The position numbers and the translations under genes were made by a program. A stretch of DNA of 64,000 nt, taken from assembly GCF_000686945.1 (NCBI RefSeq), contig NZ_JMME01000016.1, positions 1 to 64,000 of the forward strand, written 5' to 3'. The notes below the pieces were generated by a model, which saw only the letters and a program-made list of their open reading frames with translations, was not told the DNA's origin and searched no databases. Source of the stretch: Selenomonas sp. AE3005 (lineage in GTDB: Bacteria > Bacillota > Negativicutes > Selenomonadales > Selenomonadaceae). Positions 24,933-35,255 of the stretch are shown piece after piece (position 1 is the stretch's first letter; each line of letters starts with the position of its first letter).

Positions 24933-25865
24933 TTATTTTTTGACCGGCTGGTCTTTTATCATATCCTGTACAAGGACAGCCTTCTTGGCCTCCTGCGGCA
25001 TCTCCAGTTTTTTCTCAGCTTTGGGTTCAAGATACATCGTGTATTCCTTCATATCGCTGTAATAAGCGACATAAGCCAGCAGTTCTTCCATATGTTCATC
25101 CCATTTGGCTGATTTGTCGTTAAGTGCAGCGCGCGCTGTTTCCCGAACCACGCCCGTCAGGTCAAGGCTCTGGGTAACTGTATGCCATTTTGTTTTATCC
25201 ACCGTCCAGGTGTACCAAATGTCAGCATTGCGGGTGCCTTCATCAAGCCAGCGCAGGAATTTTCCCTGTTCTTCTTTGTCATCGGCTGTACCCTTATCAG
25301 CAGGGTTGGCTTTGCTGTATTCCTTGATGGTGTCTGCCACCTTATTGCTGTCCAGTCTTACAAACATGGTGCGCTGCGTATTGCTTTCCCTGAGCACCTT
25401 AACGTCTTTGACCAGGGCAATCTGCTTTTCCAGCTCCTGGCTGCTCGGCGTGGCGACAGCATCAGCCAGTACCGCTGCTATACTGGGGGCATTGAATTTC
25501 TCCCACTGTTTGCCTGTCTTATAATAAATCGTCATGTCCTTTTTATTCTGTTCGACATAGAAAGGAATTTTTTCCGTAAGTGTCTCACCCAGCTCATCAT
25601 TCATCAGAACTTCCAGCGCACCGGACAAGCGGGCTGTATCTTTCTTGGTCTGAGCCAAAAATTCCAGTTTAGCATAACCGACTGGCACATAAAGATTGAT
25701 GCTTTCACGTATCACATCTCCATTGGTGCCAACCTTAGCAGGCATGGTCACGGCCTCACGAAAAGCCGCCATATCATCCATAGCTGATACCGGCGTCAAA
25801 TAGGAAAAACCACAAATTGCTGTTCCTAAAAGAACGCGTCCGCCAAGTTTTAACAATTTTTTCAT
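24933..25865 (-). CDS. Exported protein of unknown function
   Basis: 310 residues, signal peptide KKLLKLGGRVLLGTAICGFSYLTPVSA. The mature part has beta-rich segments (VIRESINLYVPVGYAKLEFLAQ, PFYVEQNKKDMTIYYKTGKQWEKF) and a helical middle. It ends in a lysine-rich tail. The alternation of a hydrophobic sheet with a KDMTIYYK strand suggests a lipoprotein-like carrier fold (inference only); no lipobox is seen. The ATG has a strong GGGGAGG ribosome site. It is paired with the gene at 24177. Confidence 0.75.
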   Translation of the reverse strand: MKKLLKLGGRVLLGTAICGFSYLTPVSAMDDMAAFREAVTMPAKVGTNGDVIRESINLYVPVGYAKLEFLAQTKKDTARLSGALEVLMNDELGETLTEKIPFYVEQNKKDMTIYYKTGKQWEKFNAPSIAAVLADAVATPSSQELEKQIALVKDVKVLRESNTQRTMFVRLDSNKVADTIKEYSKANPADKGTADDKEEQGKFLRWLDEGTRNADIWYTWTVDKTKWHTVTQSLDLTGVVRETARAALNDKSAKWDEHMEELLAYVAYYSDMKEYTMYLEPKAEKKLEMPQEAKKAVLVQDMIKDQPVKK

Positions 25866-25890
25866 ACTTTTTCCTCCCCTTACAAATCTT

Positions 25891-25920
25891 TTCCCAATAA
25901 AAAATTAACTCTATTGGGAA
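25891..25920 (-). terminator. Weak hairpin after comEC
   Basis: ttcccaata (25891-25899) pairs with tattgggaa (25912-25920), 29 bases past the comEC stop. No good T-tract follows, so it may only partly separate comEC from the exported-protein pair. Confidence 0.4.
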
Positions 25921-25948
25921 TATTTCTACATTAGCTGAGAATTTCCTG

Positions 25949-28351
25949 CTAAATCCCCTTCTCCGTATACGTTTCCACGCGCATTTTTCTGCCATCAGTA
26001 CAGAATTTGACAGCTCCCTGCTTATCAGTGCGCAATATTTGTATTCCCCGGGCCTGCAGGCGCGCTAACACAGATTTTTTCGGATGGCCAAACGAGTTAT
26101 CCGCACCAACACAAATAACGGCAAACTGCGGTGCTGCCGCCTGTAAAAATTCTTCAGAACTGCTGGTATCTGAGCCGTGATGACCGACCTTAAGTACCGT
26201 ACTGGCTGGATTTATCCCCTCCGCCAGCAGCTGGCTTTCCTTATCCTTGGTAAGGTCGCCGGTGAACAGGAAACTGGCCTGACCATAGGACACGCGGTAG
26301 ACATTGGAGGCCTCATTACCGGTCTTATTGTCCCCAGCCTGCAGTGGCGGTGCAAACAGCACTTCCACAGTCACGCCGTCAACTGTCATCTTTTCCCCCT
26401 GCCGGGCTGTATGAAACTTACGCAATAAGGGTTCATTATCCCCCCAGCCCATACTCCGGGCATAATCAGCCAATCCCTCATCTGCCGTTATGACCTGGTC
26501 AACAGGTATCTTTTTCATAATATCCCCGCAGCCAGCAGCATGGTCCTCATGCGCATGGCTTAGGAACACAGCATCAAGGTGCCGCACCCCCAAATGCAGG
26601 AGATACGGTACGTCCACCTTAGCCCCCACAGCAAAATTTCTGTCCCTTGTGCCGCCACAGTCAAACATAAACGCCCGGCCATGCGGTGTAATTACCAGTG
26701 CGGCATCGCCCTGCCCCACGTCAATAAAATGCACCTGCAATTCTCCCGGCCTTACCATCTGCCAGCTTACAATAAATACCAGTATGGACAGCATGCCTAT
26801 CCCCAGCTGTTTTTTTCTGGCCTGCAAAAATTTCCGCAGGCATTCACGCTGCTCCCCGGTCAGTAAAAACAAACTCAGCACCGCATAATATAACAGGCTC
26901 CAGCCCGCATTCAGCGACGGAATCCATACCGAACTGGCCGGCAGGGCTGCTATTTTCACGGTAAGTTCTGTGACTATCCCCAGCAGCAGGCTGCCACCAG
27001 CAAAGAATATGCCACCGGCCAAAGGGAAAACAAAGGCCAGTACACCGGAAAACAAGCCGAGCACAATCAGCAGTTCCACCAACGGCAGCACCACGATATT
27101 AGCCACTAGAGATGCCAGCGACAACTGATTAAAATACCAGGCCAGTATCGGCAAAGCAGCCAGCTGGGCCGCCAAAGTAATGGATAGGCCGGCCGCTGCA
27201 AACTGCCGGCAGCCATGTTCAAGAAAATATTTTTGCCAGATCGGCGCCAGGTACAACAGTCCGGCCGTGGCCATAAATGACAACTGAAAGCTGATATGAA
27301 ACAGCAGCAACGGCGAAATCAGCAGCATGGCCAGCCCCGTCAGCAATAGTATCCGCCGGGCGTCGCGTTCCCGGTCCAGGGCCAAAGCTGCAAAAGCCAG
27401 GCTGCCCATAATCGCTGAACGGATAACCGGCGGCACCGCCCCGGCCAGTAAACTGTAAATAAAGATAAGCCCTGTCACCAGTAGAGCCGTGACTGCTTTA
27501 GGCAGGCGCAGCAGGCCGCCCAAACCTGCCATCACCGCCGCCAGCAGACTGATATGCGACCCGGATACAGACAAAATATGCACCAGACCAACCAGCGTAA
27601 ATGACTCTACCAAAGCTGGCGATAAGCCATCATAGCCGCCAAACAACATCGCAAAAATAGCCGCTGCCTCAGTCTTGGGCATCACTTTTTCCATCTGCTC
27701 CCGATAATGTCGGCGCACAGCTGCCAGCCTGCGGGTAAAGTTACTGCCATCAACATGTTCAACGCCTATCCCCTGCTTGCCTGCAGACAGGGTGGCTGTT
27801 ATCCCCTGACTTTTTAACAGCATTTGGGTATTTAGCTGCCCAGGATTTTGATAGCCACGCGGAATACGCACCTTCCCGCTGACGCTTATCCTGTCACCTA
27901 TCTGCACCTCCGGCGCATTTGCCTGACGCGCGTATACGTAAAGGCCGCCGCTGGCCTTTTGCACCTGCTGCCTGTCTATGCTGACCTGCGTTACCGCCAA
28001 CAGGTAACGCTGTTTTTGCCCGCCTTGTTCGTCCTGCGTCAAACGTGGTTCTTCCTTAAGCACCCCTTCTACCTTCACCGTTTCCCCGGCAAAATAGGAA
28101 ATGTCACTAACCGGCAATTCGTCGGCTGCAGCAAAACGCAGAATCCCCAACAGAAAAAATGCTGACACTGCTGCCAGCCACGTCCACTTCCGCAGACGCA
28201 GGGCACCATAAAACGACATGCCAACAGCTGTCAACAATGGCACCACTATAACACCTGCTGACAGTTCCCAGATTCTGCCGGCGATTATGCCTGTTCCCAA
28301 AGCCAGCAGTAAACTGGCCAAAAACACTTCCTGCCGTTGACCGATTTCCAT
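25949..28351 (-). CDS. comEC: DNA internalisation channel ComEC/Rec2
   Basis: 800 residues; the inner-membrane channel for transforming DNA. N-terminal membrane helices are followed by an OB-like region, the Competence domain (AIFAMLFGGYDGL, HILSVSGSHISLLAAV, RSAIMGSLAF) and a C-terminal metallo-beta-lactamase domain (HFIDVGQGDAALV, LSHAHEDHAAGC, VGHHGSDTSSSEEF). The HxHxDH metal motif is intact. ATG 28351 is used because AGGAAGTGG lies before it; the frame is open to 28369. It starts 19 bases after comEA and is in the same operon. Together with comEA it implies a DNA-uptake pathway; the pilus genes are not in the window. Confidence 0.95.
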   Translation of the reverse strand: MEIGQRQEVFLASLLLALGTGIIAGRIWELSAGVIVVPLLTAVGMSFYGALRLRKWTWLAAVSAFFLLGILRFAAADELPVSDISYFAGETVKVEGVLKEEPRLTQDEQGGQKQRYLLAVTQVSIDRQQVQKASGGLYVYARQANAPEVQIGDRISVSGKVRIPRGYQNPGQLNTQMLLKSQGITATLSAGKQGIGVEHVDGSNFTRRLAAVRRHYREQMEKVMPKTEAAAIFAMLFGGYDGLSPALVESFTLVGLVHILSVSGSHISLLAAVMAGLGGLLRLPKAVTALLVTGLIFIYSLLAGAVPPVIRSAIMGSLAFAALALDRERDARRILLLTGLAMLLISPLLLFHISFQLSFMATAGLLYLAPIWQKYFLEHGCRQFAAAGLSITLAAQLAALPILAWYFNQLSLASLVANIVVLPLVELLIVLGLFSGVLAFVFPLAGGIFFAGGSLLLGIVTELTVKIAALPASSVWIPSLNAGWSLLYYAVLSLFLLTGEQRECLRKFLQARKKQLGIGMLSILVFIVSWQMVRPGELQVHFIDVGQGDAALVITPHGRAFMFDCGGTRDRNFAVGAKVDVPYLLHLGVRHLDAVFLSHAHEDHAAGCGDIMKKIPVDQVITADEGLADYARSMGWGDNEPLLRKFHTARQGEKMTVDGVTVEVLFAPPLQAGDNKTGNEASNVYRVSYGQASFLFTGDLTKDKESQLLAEGINPASTVLKVGHHGSDTSSSEEFLQAAAPQFAVICVGADNSFGHPKKSVLARLQARGIQILRTDKQGAVKFCTDGRKMRVETYTEKGI

Positions 28352-28370
28352 AGCACCACTTCCTGACAAG

Positions 28371-28928
28371 TCAAATGCAAATCTTGTCCTTCAATTTGGC
28401 AAATTTCGTTTCGCCAATCCCCTTTATTTTTTTGATATCCTCAATTGACTGAAACGCCCCTTCCGTTTCCCGATACTCAATAATGCGCTTAGCCATGGCC
28501 GGGCCCACTCCCGGCAGCGAATCCAGAGCCTTTTCATCAGCAGTATTGATATTTACCAAGCCTTTATCATCCTTGGTCTGCGACCTGGCCCCCGTCCCGT
28601 CCAATTTCCGTTCCGGCACTCTTAATTGCTGGCCGTCTTTAAGCGTTTGTGCCAGATTTACCTTTTCACTGTCTGCGGTAGGCAGCAAGCCCCCACAAGC
28701 GTTAACGGCCTCCGCAGCCCTGGCCCCTTCCGGCAGCTGCACCAGCCCCGGCTTATTGACGCCGCCGGTTACATATATTGTTATTTTCCTGTCCGCTGCT
28801 GAATCCTGCGCCACCGGCAAAGATTCCACGACCTCAGATTCTGTAGCATACAAACCATAGTACGTCCCTCCCAAAGCTGCTACTACCAGTACGATAAGTA
28901 TCAACATAGATTTTTTGTACATAGGCAC
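28371..28928 (-). CDS. comEA: Competence protein ComEA (SLBB plus helix-hairpin-helix)
   Basis: 185 residues anchored by one N-terminal helix (SMLILIVLVVAALGGTYYGL). Residues about 48-105 form an SLBB domain (ITIYVTGGVNKPGLVQLPEG). Residues 122-185 form tandem helix-hairpin-helix units (VNINTADEKALDSLPGVGPA, IKKIKGIGETKFAKLKDKI) that bind DNA in the periplasm and hand it to ComEC. GTG 28928 is preferred, with GAGGTG 8 bases upstream. Confidence 0.95.
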   Translation of the reverse strand: MPMYKKSMLILIVLVVAALGGTYYGLYATESEVVESLPVAQDSAADRKITIYVTGGVNKPGLVQLPEGARAAEAVNACGGLLPTADSEKVNLAQTLKDGQQLRVPERKLDGTGARSQTKDDKGLVNINTADEKALDSLPGVGPAMAKRIIEYRETEGAFQSIEDIKKIKGIGETKFAKLKDKICI

Positions 28929-28980
28929 AATACATTCACCTCACTATCATACGAATAATCTAATCTTTACTTCGCGAGCA

Positions 28981-29014
28981 TAAAAAAAAACTCCTGCCCA
29001 AAGCAGGAGTTTTT
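28981..29014 (-). terminator. serA terminator
   Basis: ctcctgc (28991-28997) pairs with gcaggag (29003-29009). On the minus strand the stem is followed by nine T. It lies 20 bases after the serA stop. Confidence 0.93.
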
Positions 29015-29034
29015 ATCATGACTCACTATTTTAT

Positions 29035-30621
29035 TTAAATAGCATAGAAATTAACCAATTTGGCATCGATGATACCATCTATGCCCTTTACGTCCTTCAA
29101 AACGCTGGCCGGGATATCATGGTCAATGGTCAGGACCATGAGGTTTGTTCCCTCAACTTCGGTCTTGCCCACCTGCATTCCGGAAATGTTAATGCCATGG
29201 ACACCCAGGAAGGTACCAATGGTACCGATAACACCGGGCTTGTTGATATGGGGGCACACGAGAATACGGGCCTGCGGATCAACGTCCACACGGAACTTGT
29301 TGATACGTACGATACGAGCCTCACTGCCAAAGAGCGTACCCTGTACCGTCAGTGTCTTGCCACCGCCAATATCAGCCTTCACCGTAATGAGGTTGGCAAA
29401 GTCTTCGGCCTCTTTCTTCTTGACTTCGGTTACCTTAATGCCACGGCCCTTGGCCAGCCCCGGTGCATTGACGTAGTTTACATCATTCTCCATGATGGGA
29501 TTCAACAGGCCTTTAATCACCGCCGTGGTCAGCATGCCGGTATTAACTTCCGTAATCTCACCGTTATAAGTAACTTCCACCTTCTTGACTGGGGCCTCAG
29601 CCAGAGATGCCACCGTGCCGCCCAGACGTTCAGCCAGCGTCAGGTAAGGTGCGATAACCTTCATTACCTGCGGTGAAACCGGCGCCATATTTACAGCCGT
29701 AGCCACAGGTTCACCTTTAAGCGCTGCCAGAATACCTTCGGATACATCCAGGGATACACCTACCTGAGCCTCTACCGTAGAGGCGCCCAGGTGCGGCGTC
29801 AGCACAATCCCCGGCACACCCACGAGCGGATGGTCTTTGCCCACCGGCTCGCTGGTGAATACGTCAATAGCCGCGCCGGCTACAATGCCCTGCTTTACAG
29901 CCTCCGCCAAATCTTCTTCGACGATAATGCCGCCACGAGCGCAGTTTACAAGGCGCACGCCCTTTTTCATCTTCTTCATCTGTTCCATGGCAATCATGCC
30001 CTTGGTGTCAGGCGTCAGTGGCATGTGTACCGTAATGAAATCCGACTTGGTGATAACGTCATCGAGCGTGCCTACCGTCACACCCAAATCCTTGGCACGG
30101 TCCTCGTTGATATACGGGTCATAAGCGATGACATTCATATCAAAGGCCATGGCTCTTTTAGCCACACCGGAACCGATACGGCCCATACCAATAACGCCCA
30201 AAGTCTTGTTCCGCAGTTCCACGCCCACGTACTGCTTGCGATTCCACTCGCCTTTCTGCATGGTTTCGTTGGCAATGGGGATATTACGGGACATGGCCAG
30301 CATCATAGCCATGGTATGTTCGGTAGCGGCGATGGTATTACCGCCGGGAGAATTGATGACGATAATGCCCTTAGCCGTAGCTGCCGGGATATCAATATTG
30401 TCCACGCCCACACCGGCACGGCCGATAATCTTAAGTTTTTCTGCCCGGTTGATGACCTCTGCTGTTACTTTAGAGGCAGAACGCACCATCAATGCGTCAT
30501 ACTGGGGAATGATTTCCAGCAGTTCCTCTGCGGAAATCTTGTCCCGTACGTCAACCTCAAATTCCTTCTGTAACATTTCTATGCCCTTGGGCGAAATGCC
30601 GTCAGCAGCCAAAACTTTCAT
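29035..30621 (-). CDS. serA: D-3-phosphoglycerate dehydrogenase SerA (long form, ACT domain)
   Basis: First step of serine synthesis, NAD-dependent oxidation of 3-phosphoglycerate. 528 residues, the long type with ASB and C-terminal ACT domains (INKPGVIGTIGTFLGVHGIN, about residues 455-528) that can sense serine. Catalytic core: GRAGVGVDNIDI, dinucleotide loop GMGRIGSGVAKRA, NCARGGIIVEEDL and TPHLGASTVEAQ with the catalytic His. ATG 30621 has GGAG eight bases upstream; the ATG at 30627 is too close. Own promoter and terminator. serC is 8 kb away beyond trp. Confidence 0.96.
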   Translation of the reverse strand: MKVLAADGISPKGIEMLQKEFEVDVRDKISAEELLEIIPQYDALMVRSASKVTAEVINRAEKLKIIGRAGVGVDNIDIPAATAKGIIVINSPGGNTIAATEHTMAMMLAMSRNIPIANETMQKGEWNRKQYVGVELRNKTLGVIGMGRIGSGVAKRAMAFDMNVIAYDPYINEDRAKDLGVTVGTLDDVITKSDFITVHMPLTPDTKGMIAMEQMKKMKKGVRLVNCARGGIIVEEDLAEAVKQGIVAGAAIDVFTSEPVGKDHPLVGVPGIVLTPHLGASTVEAQVGVSLDVSEGILAALKGEPVATAVNMAPVSPQVMKVIAPYLTLAERLGGTVASLAEAPVKKVEVTYNGEITEVNTGMLTTAVIKGLLNPIMENDVNYVNAPGLAKGRGIKVTEVKKKEAEDFANLITVKADIGGGKTLTVQGTLFGSEARIVRINKFRVDVDPQARILVCPHINKPGVIGTIGTFLGVHGINISGMQVGKTEVEGTNLMVLTIDHDIPASVLKDVKGIDGIIDAKLVNFYAI

Positions 30622-30657
30622 ATCCATCGCTCCTTATAATCAAAATAACACTCTTAC

Positions 30658-30686
30658 ATTATAAATTATCCACTTTGTAGTAGCAA
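30658..30686 (-). promoter_or_regulatory. serA promoter
   Basis: Minus strand TTGCTA (30686-30681), 17-base spacer and perfect TATAAT (30663-30658), 37 bases before serA. Confidence 0.8.
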
Positions 30687-30785
30687 GTGTATTTTACCAA
30701 AAAACAAATTTTATTTTAAAGTTTAGCTTTATGCTATTAAATTACTATTTATGTAACAAAACCACAATACCTTCGCCACTGGTAT

Positions 30786-31393
30786 AAATTGCAGGTTGAC
30801 GGTCAAAGAGTTCTTAAAACTATTTCGTTCATACGTGCATGGGGTTCACGGGGGAGTAATTTTTCTGCCTCCGCTGAACGACACACCTCGGGAAATAATC
30901 TTGTCCAGTTACCTGCGCCGGGCAGGCCAACGGCGCTCCTTTCAACGTAGTTGCTTAGCGATTGACTACAGTGTGCCGGCCTTCGCTGCGCTCAGGCAGT
31001 CGCTCCCCGCATAAAAATCACTCCCCCGTTCGCCCCCACAAACGGCCTGTACAATTGCCACGAACTCGTTGCTCCCGTAACAAGAACATCGATGTACCTG
31101 TTACCTGTCACTGCGAAAGAATCATTTTGAACGGACGTTTCTTAGGGCGGAGGTGGTGATGCTTTTCGCAGTGGAACGACTGTCCGAACGCAGTGAGGAC
31201 TGGCCCACAAACTATAGTCACTGGATACTATGATGAATAATCGCGCCGCTGGCCTGCCCGGCGCAAGCTAGCTAAAAAGTGCTGTCGTTTGCTAGTGGGA
31301 CATTTAGTGAAACAGCGAAAAGTATTACCACCTCCACCCGACTGAGCTGTAACAACTAAAAGTAAGCAGGCACTGACCTTCAAACTGCAATTT
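30786..31393. repeat. 608-base intergenic repeat, copy 1
   Basis: This stretch is closely similar over its whole length to 39011-39618 (also 608 bases) and in part to the inverted copy at 60050-60485. The ends are inverted repeats: AAATTGCAGGTTGAC on the left and TTCAAACTGCAATTT on the right. Inside, a roughly 25-base inverted repeat (GGCGGAGGTGGTGATGCTTT near 31146 and its near-complement near 31318) brackets about 170 bases. Small open frames are present but shift between copies; no transposase. With the serA promoter (30658) and the trp terminator this accounts for the whole 30622-31438 gap. Confidence 0.85.
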
Positions 31394-31395
31394 GC

Positions 31396-31438
31396 ATAAA
31401 AAAGCCCGAGGAAACAGCCTGTATCCCTCGGGCTATTT
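31396..31438 (-). terminator. trp operon terminator
   Basis: agcccgagg (31403-31411) pairs with cctcgggct (31426-31434). On the minus strand it ends in TTTTTT and lies directly after the trpA stop. Confidence 0.9.
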
Positions 31439-32212
31439 TTACAGCAAATTCCTAGGATGCATGGACTTCACATAAGCTCCCACATACTCCGGTGCCTCTT
31501 TCCCGTACTTTTCCAGCAATTTCACAATCGCCGACCCCACAATCACGCCATCGGCAATCTTTGCCATACGCTGGGACTGGTCAGGATTCGCAATTCCAAA
31601 CCCAATCGCACAGGGCACATCTGTCACCTTGCGGATTTCCTCCACCATCTCCGACAGATTCGTCGTGATTTCCTTGCGCACTCCGGTTACGCCCAGGCTG
31701 CTCACCACATAGATAAAACCAGCCGCCTCTTTGGCAATCATGGCAATGCGCTCGTGAGAAGTCGGCGCAATCATCGAAATCAGGTCCACCGCATATTTTT
31801 CACTTAACGCCGCAAATTCTTCTTTTTCCTCGAAAGGCAGGTCCGGCAGAATAATCCCATCAATGCCCACTTCCTGACATTTGGCAAAAAAATCCTCACC
31901 GCCGTAGGAAAACACCACGTTGGCATAGGTCATAAACACTAAGGGAATCTTCACGTCCTGCCGCAATTCTTTGACCATCTTGAAAATCTTATTGGTATTG
32001 ATGCCATTTTTTAACGCGCCCAGCGTGGAACGCTGAATTACCGGCCCTTCGGCGGTCGGGTCAGAAAAGGGAATCCCCAGTTCGATAAGGTCAGCCCCAT
32101 TATCCACAGCCGCTTTTATCGCCGCCTTGCTCGTTTCCATATCGGGAAAACCACAGGTAAAAAATGGTATAAAGGCTTTGCCGTTCTTGAATGCGTTTGC
32201 AATATTACTCAT
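31439..32212 (-). CDS. trpA: Tryptophan synthase alpha chain TrpA
   Basis: 257 residues; it cleaves indole-3-glycerol phosphate and channels indole to TrpB. Catalytic region [21 protein letters not shown] holds the conserved Glu and Asp, followed by [15 protein letters not shown] and the phosphate site [12 protein letters not shown] 32212, within the trpB end, has GGGGAGG just upstream. The frame continues upstream but inside trpB. Last gene of trpEGDCBA. Confidence 0.96.
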   Translation of the reverse strand: MSNIANAFKNGKAFIPFFTCGFPDMETSKAAIKAAVDNGADLIELGIPFSDPTAEGPVIQRSTLGALKNGINTNKIFKMVKELRQDVKIPLVFMTYANVVFSYGGEDFFAKCQEVGIDGIILPDLPFEEKEEFAALSEKYAVDLISMIAPTSHERIAMIAKEAAGFIYVVSSLGVTGVRKEITTNLSEMVEEIRKVTDVPCAIGFGIANPDQSQRMAKIADGVIVGSAIVKLLEKYGKEAPEYVGAYVKSMHPRNLL

Positions 32213-33395
32213 GGATATCCTCCCCCCGATAACGGGCAATGGCAGCGCAATCCTTGTCGCCACGGCCTGATACAGTTACAACGATGATTTTGTCCTTGGC
32301 CAGCTGCGGTGCCAGTTTCATGGCATGGGCAATGGCATGCGAGGACTCAATGGCCGGAATAATGCCCTCCGTCCGTGAGAGGTATTCAAAAGCCTCCACC
32401 GCCTCGTCATCGGTAATGGCCACATACTCTGCCCGGCCGATATCGTGCAGATGGGCATGTTCCGGGCCGACACCTGGATAGTCAAGGCCGGCCGAAATGG
32501 AATACACCGGCGCAATCTGGCCATTTTCATCCTGACAGAAATAGGACTTCATCCCGTGGAAAATCCCCACCCGGCCCGTATTGATAGTTGCCGCCGTTTC
32601 AAAGGTATCAATGCCCCGGCCTGCAGCCTCACAGCCAATCAGGCGTACGCCCTCATCCTCAATAAAGTGATAGAAACTGCCGATGGCATTGGAACCACCG
32701 CCCACACAGGCCAGTACTGCGTCCGGCAGGCGTCCTTCCTTTTCGAGCATCTGGCTTTTAATCTCCTGGGAGATAACCGCCTGAAAATCGCGGACAATCG
32801 TCGGGAACGGGTGCGGCCCCATAACCGAACCTAAGCAGTAATGCGTATCGCTGATACGTGTCGTCCACTCGCGCATAGCCTCGGATACGGCATCTTTAAG
32901 CGTCGCCGTGCCGGAAGTAACCGCTACCACCTTGGCCCCCAGCAGGCGCATACGATAAACATTGAGCGCCTGACGCTCCGTATCCTCCTTGCCCATAAAG
33001 ACCACACAGTCCATGCCCATAAGCGCTGCTGCCGTAGCCGTGGCCACACCATGCTGGCCGGCGCCGGTTTCGGCAATCAGACGTGTTTTGCCCATTTTCT
33101 TGGCCAAAAGCGCCTGCCCCAGCACATTGTTGATTTTATGCGCACCGGTATGGTTCAAATCCTCACGTTTCAGATAGATTTTGGCCCCGCCTAAATCACG
33201 CGTCATTTTCTCCGCATAATATAACCGTGACGGTCTGCCGGCGTAGTCATTTAACAGCTCCGTGAGTTCCTTTTGAAACTGCGGGTCATTTTTATAGTGA
33301 TTATAAGCTGTTTCCAATTCGATTACTGCATTCATCAGGGTTTCAGGAATATACTGTCCCCCATGAATACCAAATCTTCCCTGTGGATTCGTCAT
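32205..33395 (-). CDS. trpB: Tryptophan synthase beta chain TrpB
   Basis: 396 residues, PLP enzyme that condenses indole with serine. Pyridoxal lysine in [21 protein letters not shown], phosphate-binding [13 protein letters not shown] and C-terminal [17 protein letters not shown]. TrpB1 type by length. It overlaps trpA by 8 bases. Serine comes from SerA/SerC, encoded on either side of the operon. Confidence 0.97.
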   Translation of the reverse strand: MTNPQGRFGIHGGQYIPETLMNAVIELETAYNHYKNDPQFQKELTELLNDYAGRPSRLYYAEKMTRDLGGAKIYLKREDLNHTGAHKINNVLGQALLAKKMGKTRLIAETGAGQHGVATATAAALMGMDCVVFMGKEDTERQALNVYRMRLLGAKVVAVTSGTATLKDAVSEAMREWTTRISDTHYCLGSVMGPHPFPTIVRDFQAVISQEIKSQMLEKEGRLPDAVLACVGGGSNAIGSFYHFIEDEGVRLIGCEAAGRGIDTFETAATINTGRVGIFHGMKSYFCQDENGQIAPVYSISAGLDYPGVGPEHAHLHDIGRAEYVAITDDEAVEAFEYLSRTEGIIPAIESSHAIAHAMKLAPQLAKDKIIVVTVSGRGDKDCAAIARYRGEDIHE

Positions 33396-33413
33396 TATAC
33401 TTGCTCCCTTCTT

Positions 33414-34211
33414 CTATCGGCTTACCCTGCCTGCGGCAGTGTAGAATTCTCTTAACTTCTTCTGTTTATCTTCGGCACGCATCAGGGATTCTCCTACCAG
33501 TACGGCACTGGCTCCCATCGCAACAGCAGCTTTTACATCGTCTGCGTTTTTTATACCGCTTTCAGCCACAAACGCCACTTCCTGTGGAACCAATTCACGC
33601 AGATTGGCACTGTTGCGCATATCTACGGAAAAATCTTTCAGGTTGCGGTTATTGACACCAATGATTCTGGCCCCGGCGTTTAATGCCTGCTGCACTTCGG
33701 CGCTGTCATGCGCCTCCACCAGGGCTGACAAGCCCAGCATATCACAGATAGCGATGTATTCCTTAATCTGCCCTTCGTCGAGCAGGGAACATATCAACAG
33801 TACTGCTGACGCCCCGAGTAGTTTGGCCTCATAAATCATATATTCGTCCACGGTGAAATCCTTGCGCAGGCAGGGAATCTGCACGGCAGCAGCTATTTCC
33901 TGCAAATACTTATCACTGCCTAAAAACTCCCGCGGTTCAGTGAGCACGGAAATGGCATCAGCACCAGCCGCCTCATAGTCTTTGGCAATCTGCAGATAAG
34001 GAAAATCCGGGGCAATCAGCCCCTTGGACGGTGAGGCCTTTTTACATTCGCAGATAAAGGACAATTCCTTTTGCTGCAGGGCTTTTTCAAAGGCAAACTT
34101 ACCTTGGGGCAGGGCCAGTGCGGTCTCGCGTATCTGTGCCAGCGGCTGCCCTGTCTTGGCGGCTGCCACCCGTTCCCGGGCGAAACCAGCTAATCTATCG
34201 AGTACATTCAT
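33414..34211 (-). CDS. trpC: Indole-3-glycerol phosphate synthase TrpC
   Basis: 265 residues, monofunctional TIM barrel. Key residues are in [44 protein letters not shown] and [11 protein letters not shown]. It is not fused to a TrpF domain, and only 18 bases separate it from trpB. The ATGA overlap with trpD shows coupling. Confidence 0.96.
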   Translation of the reverse strand: MNVLDRLAGFARERVAAAKTGQPLAQIRETALALPQGKFAFEKALQQKELSFICECKKASPSKGLIAPDFPYLQIAKDYEAAGADAISVLTEPREFLGSDKYLQEIAAAVQIPCLRKDFTVDEYMIYEAKLLGASAVLLICSLLDEGQIKEYIAICDMLGLSALVEAHDSAEVQQALNAGARIIGVNNRNLKDFSVDMRNSANLRELVPQEVAFVAESGIKNADDVKAAVAMGASAVLVGESLMRAEDKQKKLREFYTAAGRVSR

Positions 34212-35239
34212 GCCACTGCCCCCGCCTCATTGCTGACAGCAATAAACTTTTCCAGTGTTGCCATAGCCTTGCCGGAGTCGATAAGCTCGGCTGCCAGTTC
34301 AATCCCGGCTGCCAGCGTAGCCGCTTTGCCGTTGATGTAAAGTGCCGCCCCGGCGTTTAAAAGCACTGCATTGCGTTTATGCCCCTTTTCCCCCTGCAGA
34401 ATACTGCGCGTAATGGCTGCATTTTCTGCCGGCGTGCCGCCCACTAAATCTTCCTTGATGCAGCGTTCCATACCGAAGTCCTCCGGTTTAATGGTGTAAG
34501 CCTTTACCCAGCCATCGCGGATTTCACAGATGGACGTGGGCGCTGACAGGGAGATTTCGTCCAGTTTGTCCTTGCCGTAAACGACCATACCGCGCTCTAC
34601 CCCCAGACTGCTGAGAACATGCGCCAACGGTGCTACCAGATATTCATCGTAAACACCGAGCAGCTGCCGTGTAGGCGAGCCGGGATTGGTCAGGGGCCCC
34701 AGGATATTAAACACCGTCCTGACCCCCAGTTCCTTACGGATAGCCCCGACATATTTCATGGAAGTATGATATTTCTGCGCGAAGAAGAAACACATACCCA
34801 CTTCCTGCAGGAGTTTCTTGCACATTTCCGGACTCTGCTGAATATTGACGCCCAAAGCCTCCAGACAATCGGCCGTGCCGCATTTGGACGAGGCGGCCCG
34901 GTTGCCGTGCTTGGCCACCTTAACGCCGCCGGCTGCGGCTACCAGACTGGCCGTGGTGGAGATGTTAAAACTCTGGCTATGGTCACCGCCCGTGCCGACG
35001 ATATCACAGATATCAAGGCCCGTGTCCACCTTTGTGGCATGGTCACGCATGGCCGCAGCACAGCCGGCAATTTCTTCCGTGGTTTCTGCCCGTGCACTCT
35101 TGGTGGATAGTGCCGCCAAAAACGCCGCGTTCTGCGTCGGCGAAGTCTGGCCGCTCATGATTTCATTCATAACGGCATAGGCCTCGTCATAAGTCAAATC
35201 TTCTTTATCAACAATTTTTATAATAGCGTCCTCAATCAT
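34208..35239 (-). CDS. trpD: Anthranilate phosphoribosyltransferase TrpD
   Basis: 343 residues; joins anthranilate to PRPP. Motifs [17 protein letters not shown] and [21 protein letters not shown] are intact, with the N-terminal dimer helices ([27 protein letters not shown]). ATG 35239 follows GGGAG. Separate from TrpG, unlike in E. coli where the two are fused. Confidence 0.97.
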   Translation of the reverse strand: MIEDAIIKIVDKEDLTYDEAYAVMNEIMSGQTSPTQNAAFLAALSTKSARAETTEEIAGCAAAMRDHATKVDTGLDICDIVGTGGDHSQSFNISTTASLVAAAGGVKVAKHGNRAASSKCGTADCLEALGVNIQQSPEMCKKLLQEVGMCFFFAQKYHTSMKYVGAIRKELGVRTVFNILGPLTNPGSPTRQLLGVYDEYLVAPLAHVLSSLGVERGMVVYGKDKLDEISLSAPTSICEIRDGWVKAYTIKPEDFGMERCIKEDLVGGTPAENAAITRSILQGEKGHKRNAVLLNAGAALYINGKAATLAAGIELAAELIDSGKAMATLEKFIAVSNEAGAVA

Positions 35240-35255
35240 CTTCGTCTATCTCCCT

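Noticed and set aside
30796-31014. Small open frames inside the repeat copies (also 38871-39239, 39196-39384 and 60089-60507)
   Set aside because: They change length and frame between copies and lack ribosome sites. The conserved thing is the DNA, not a protein.
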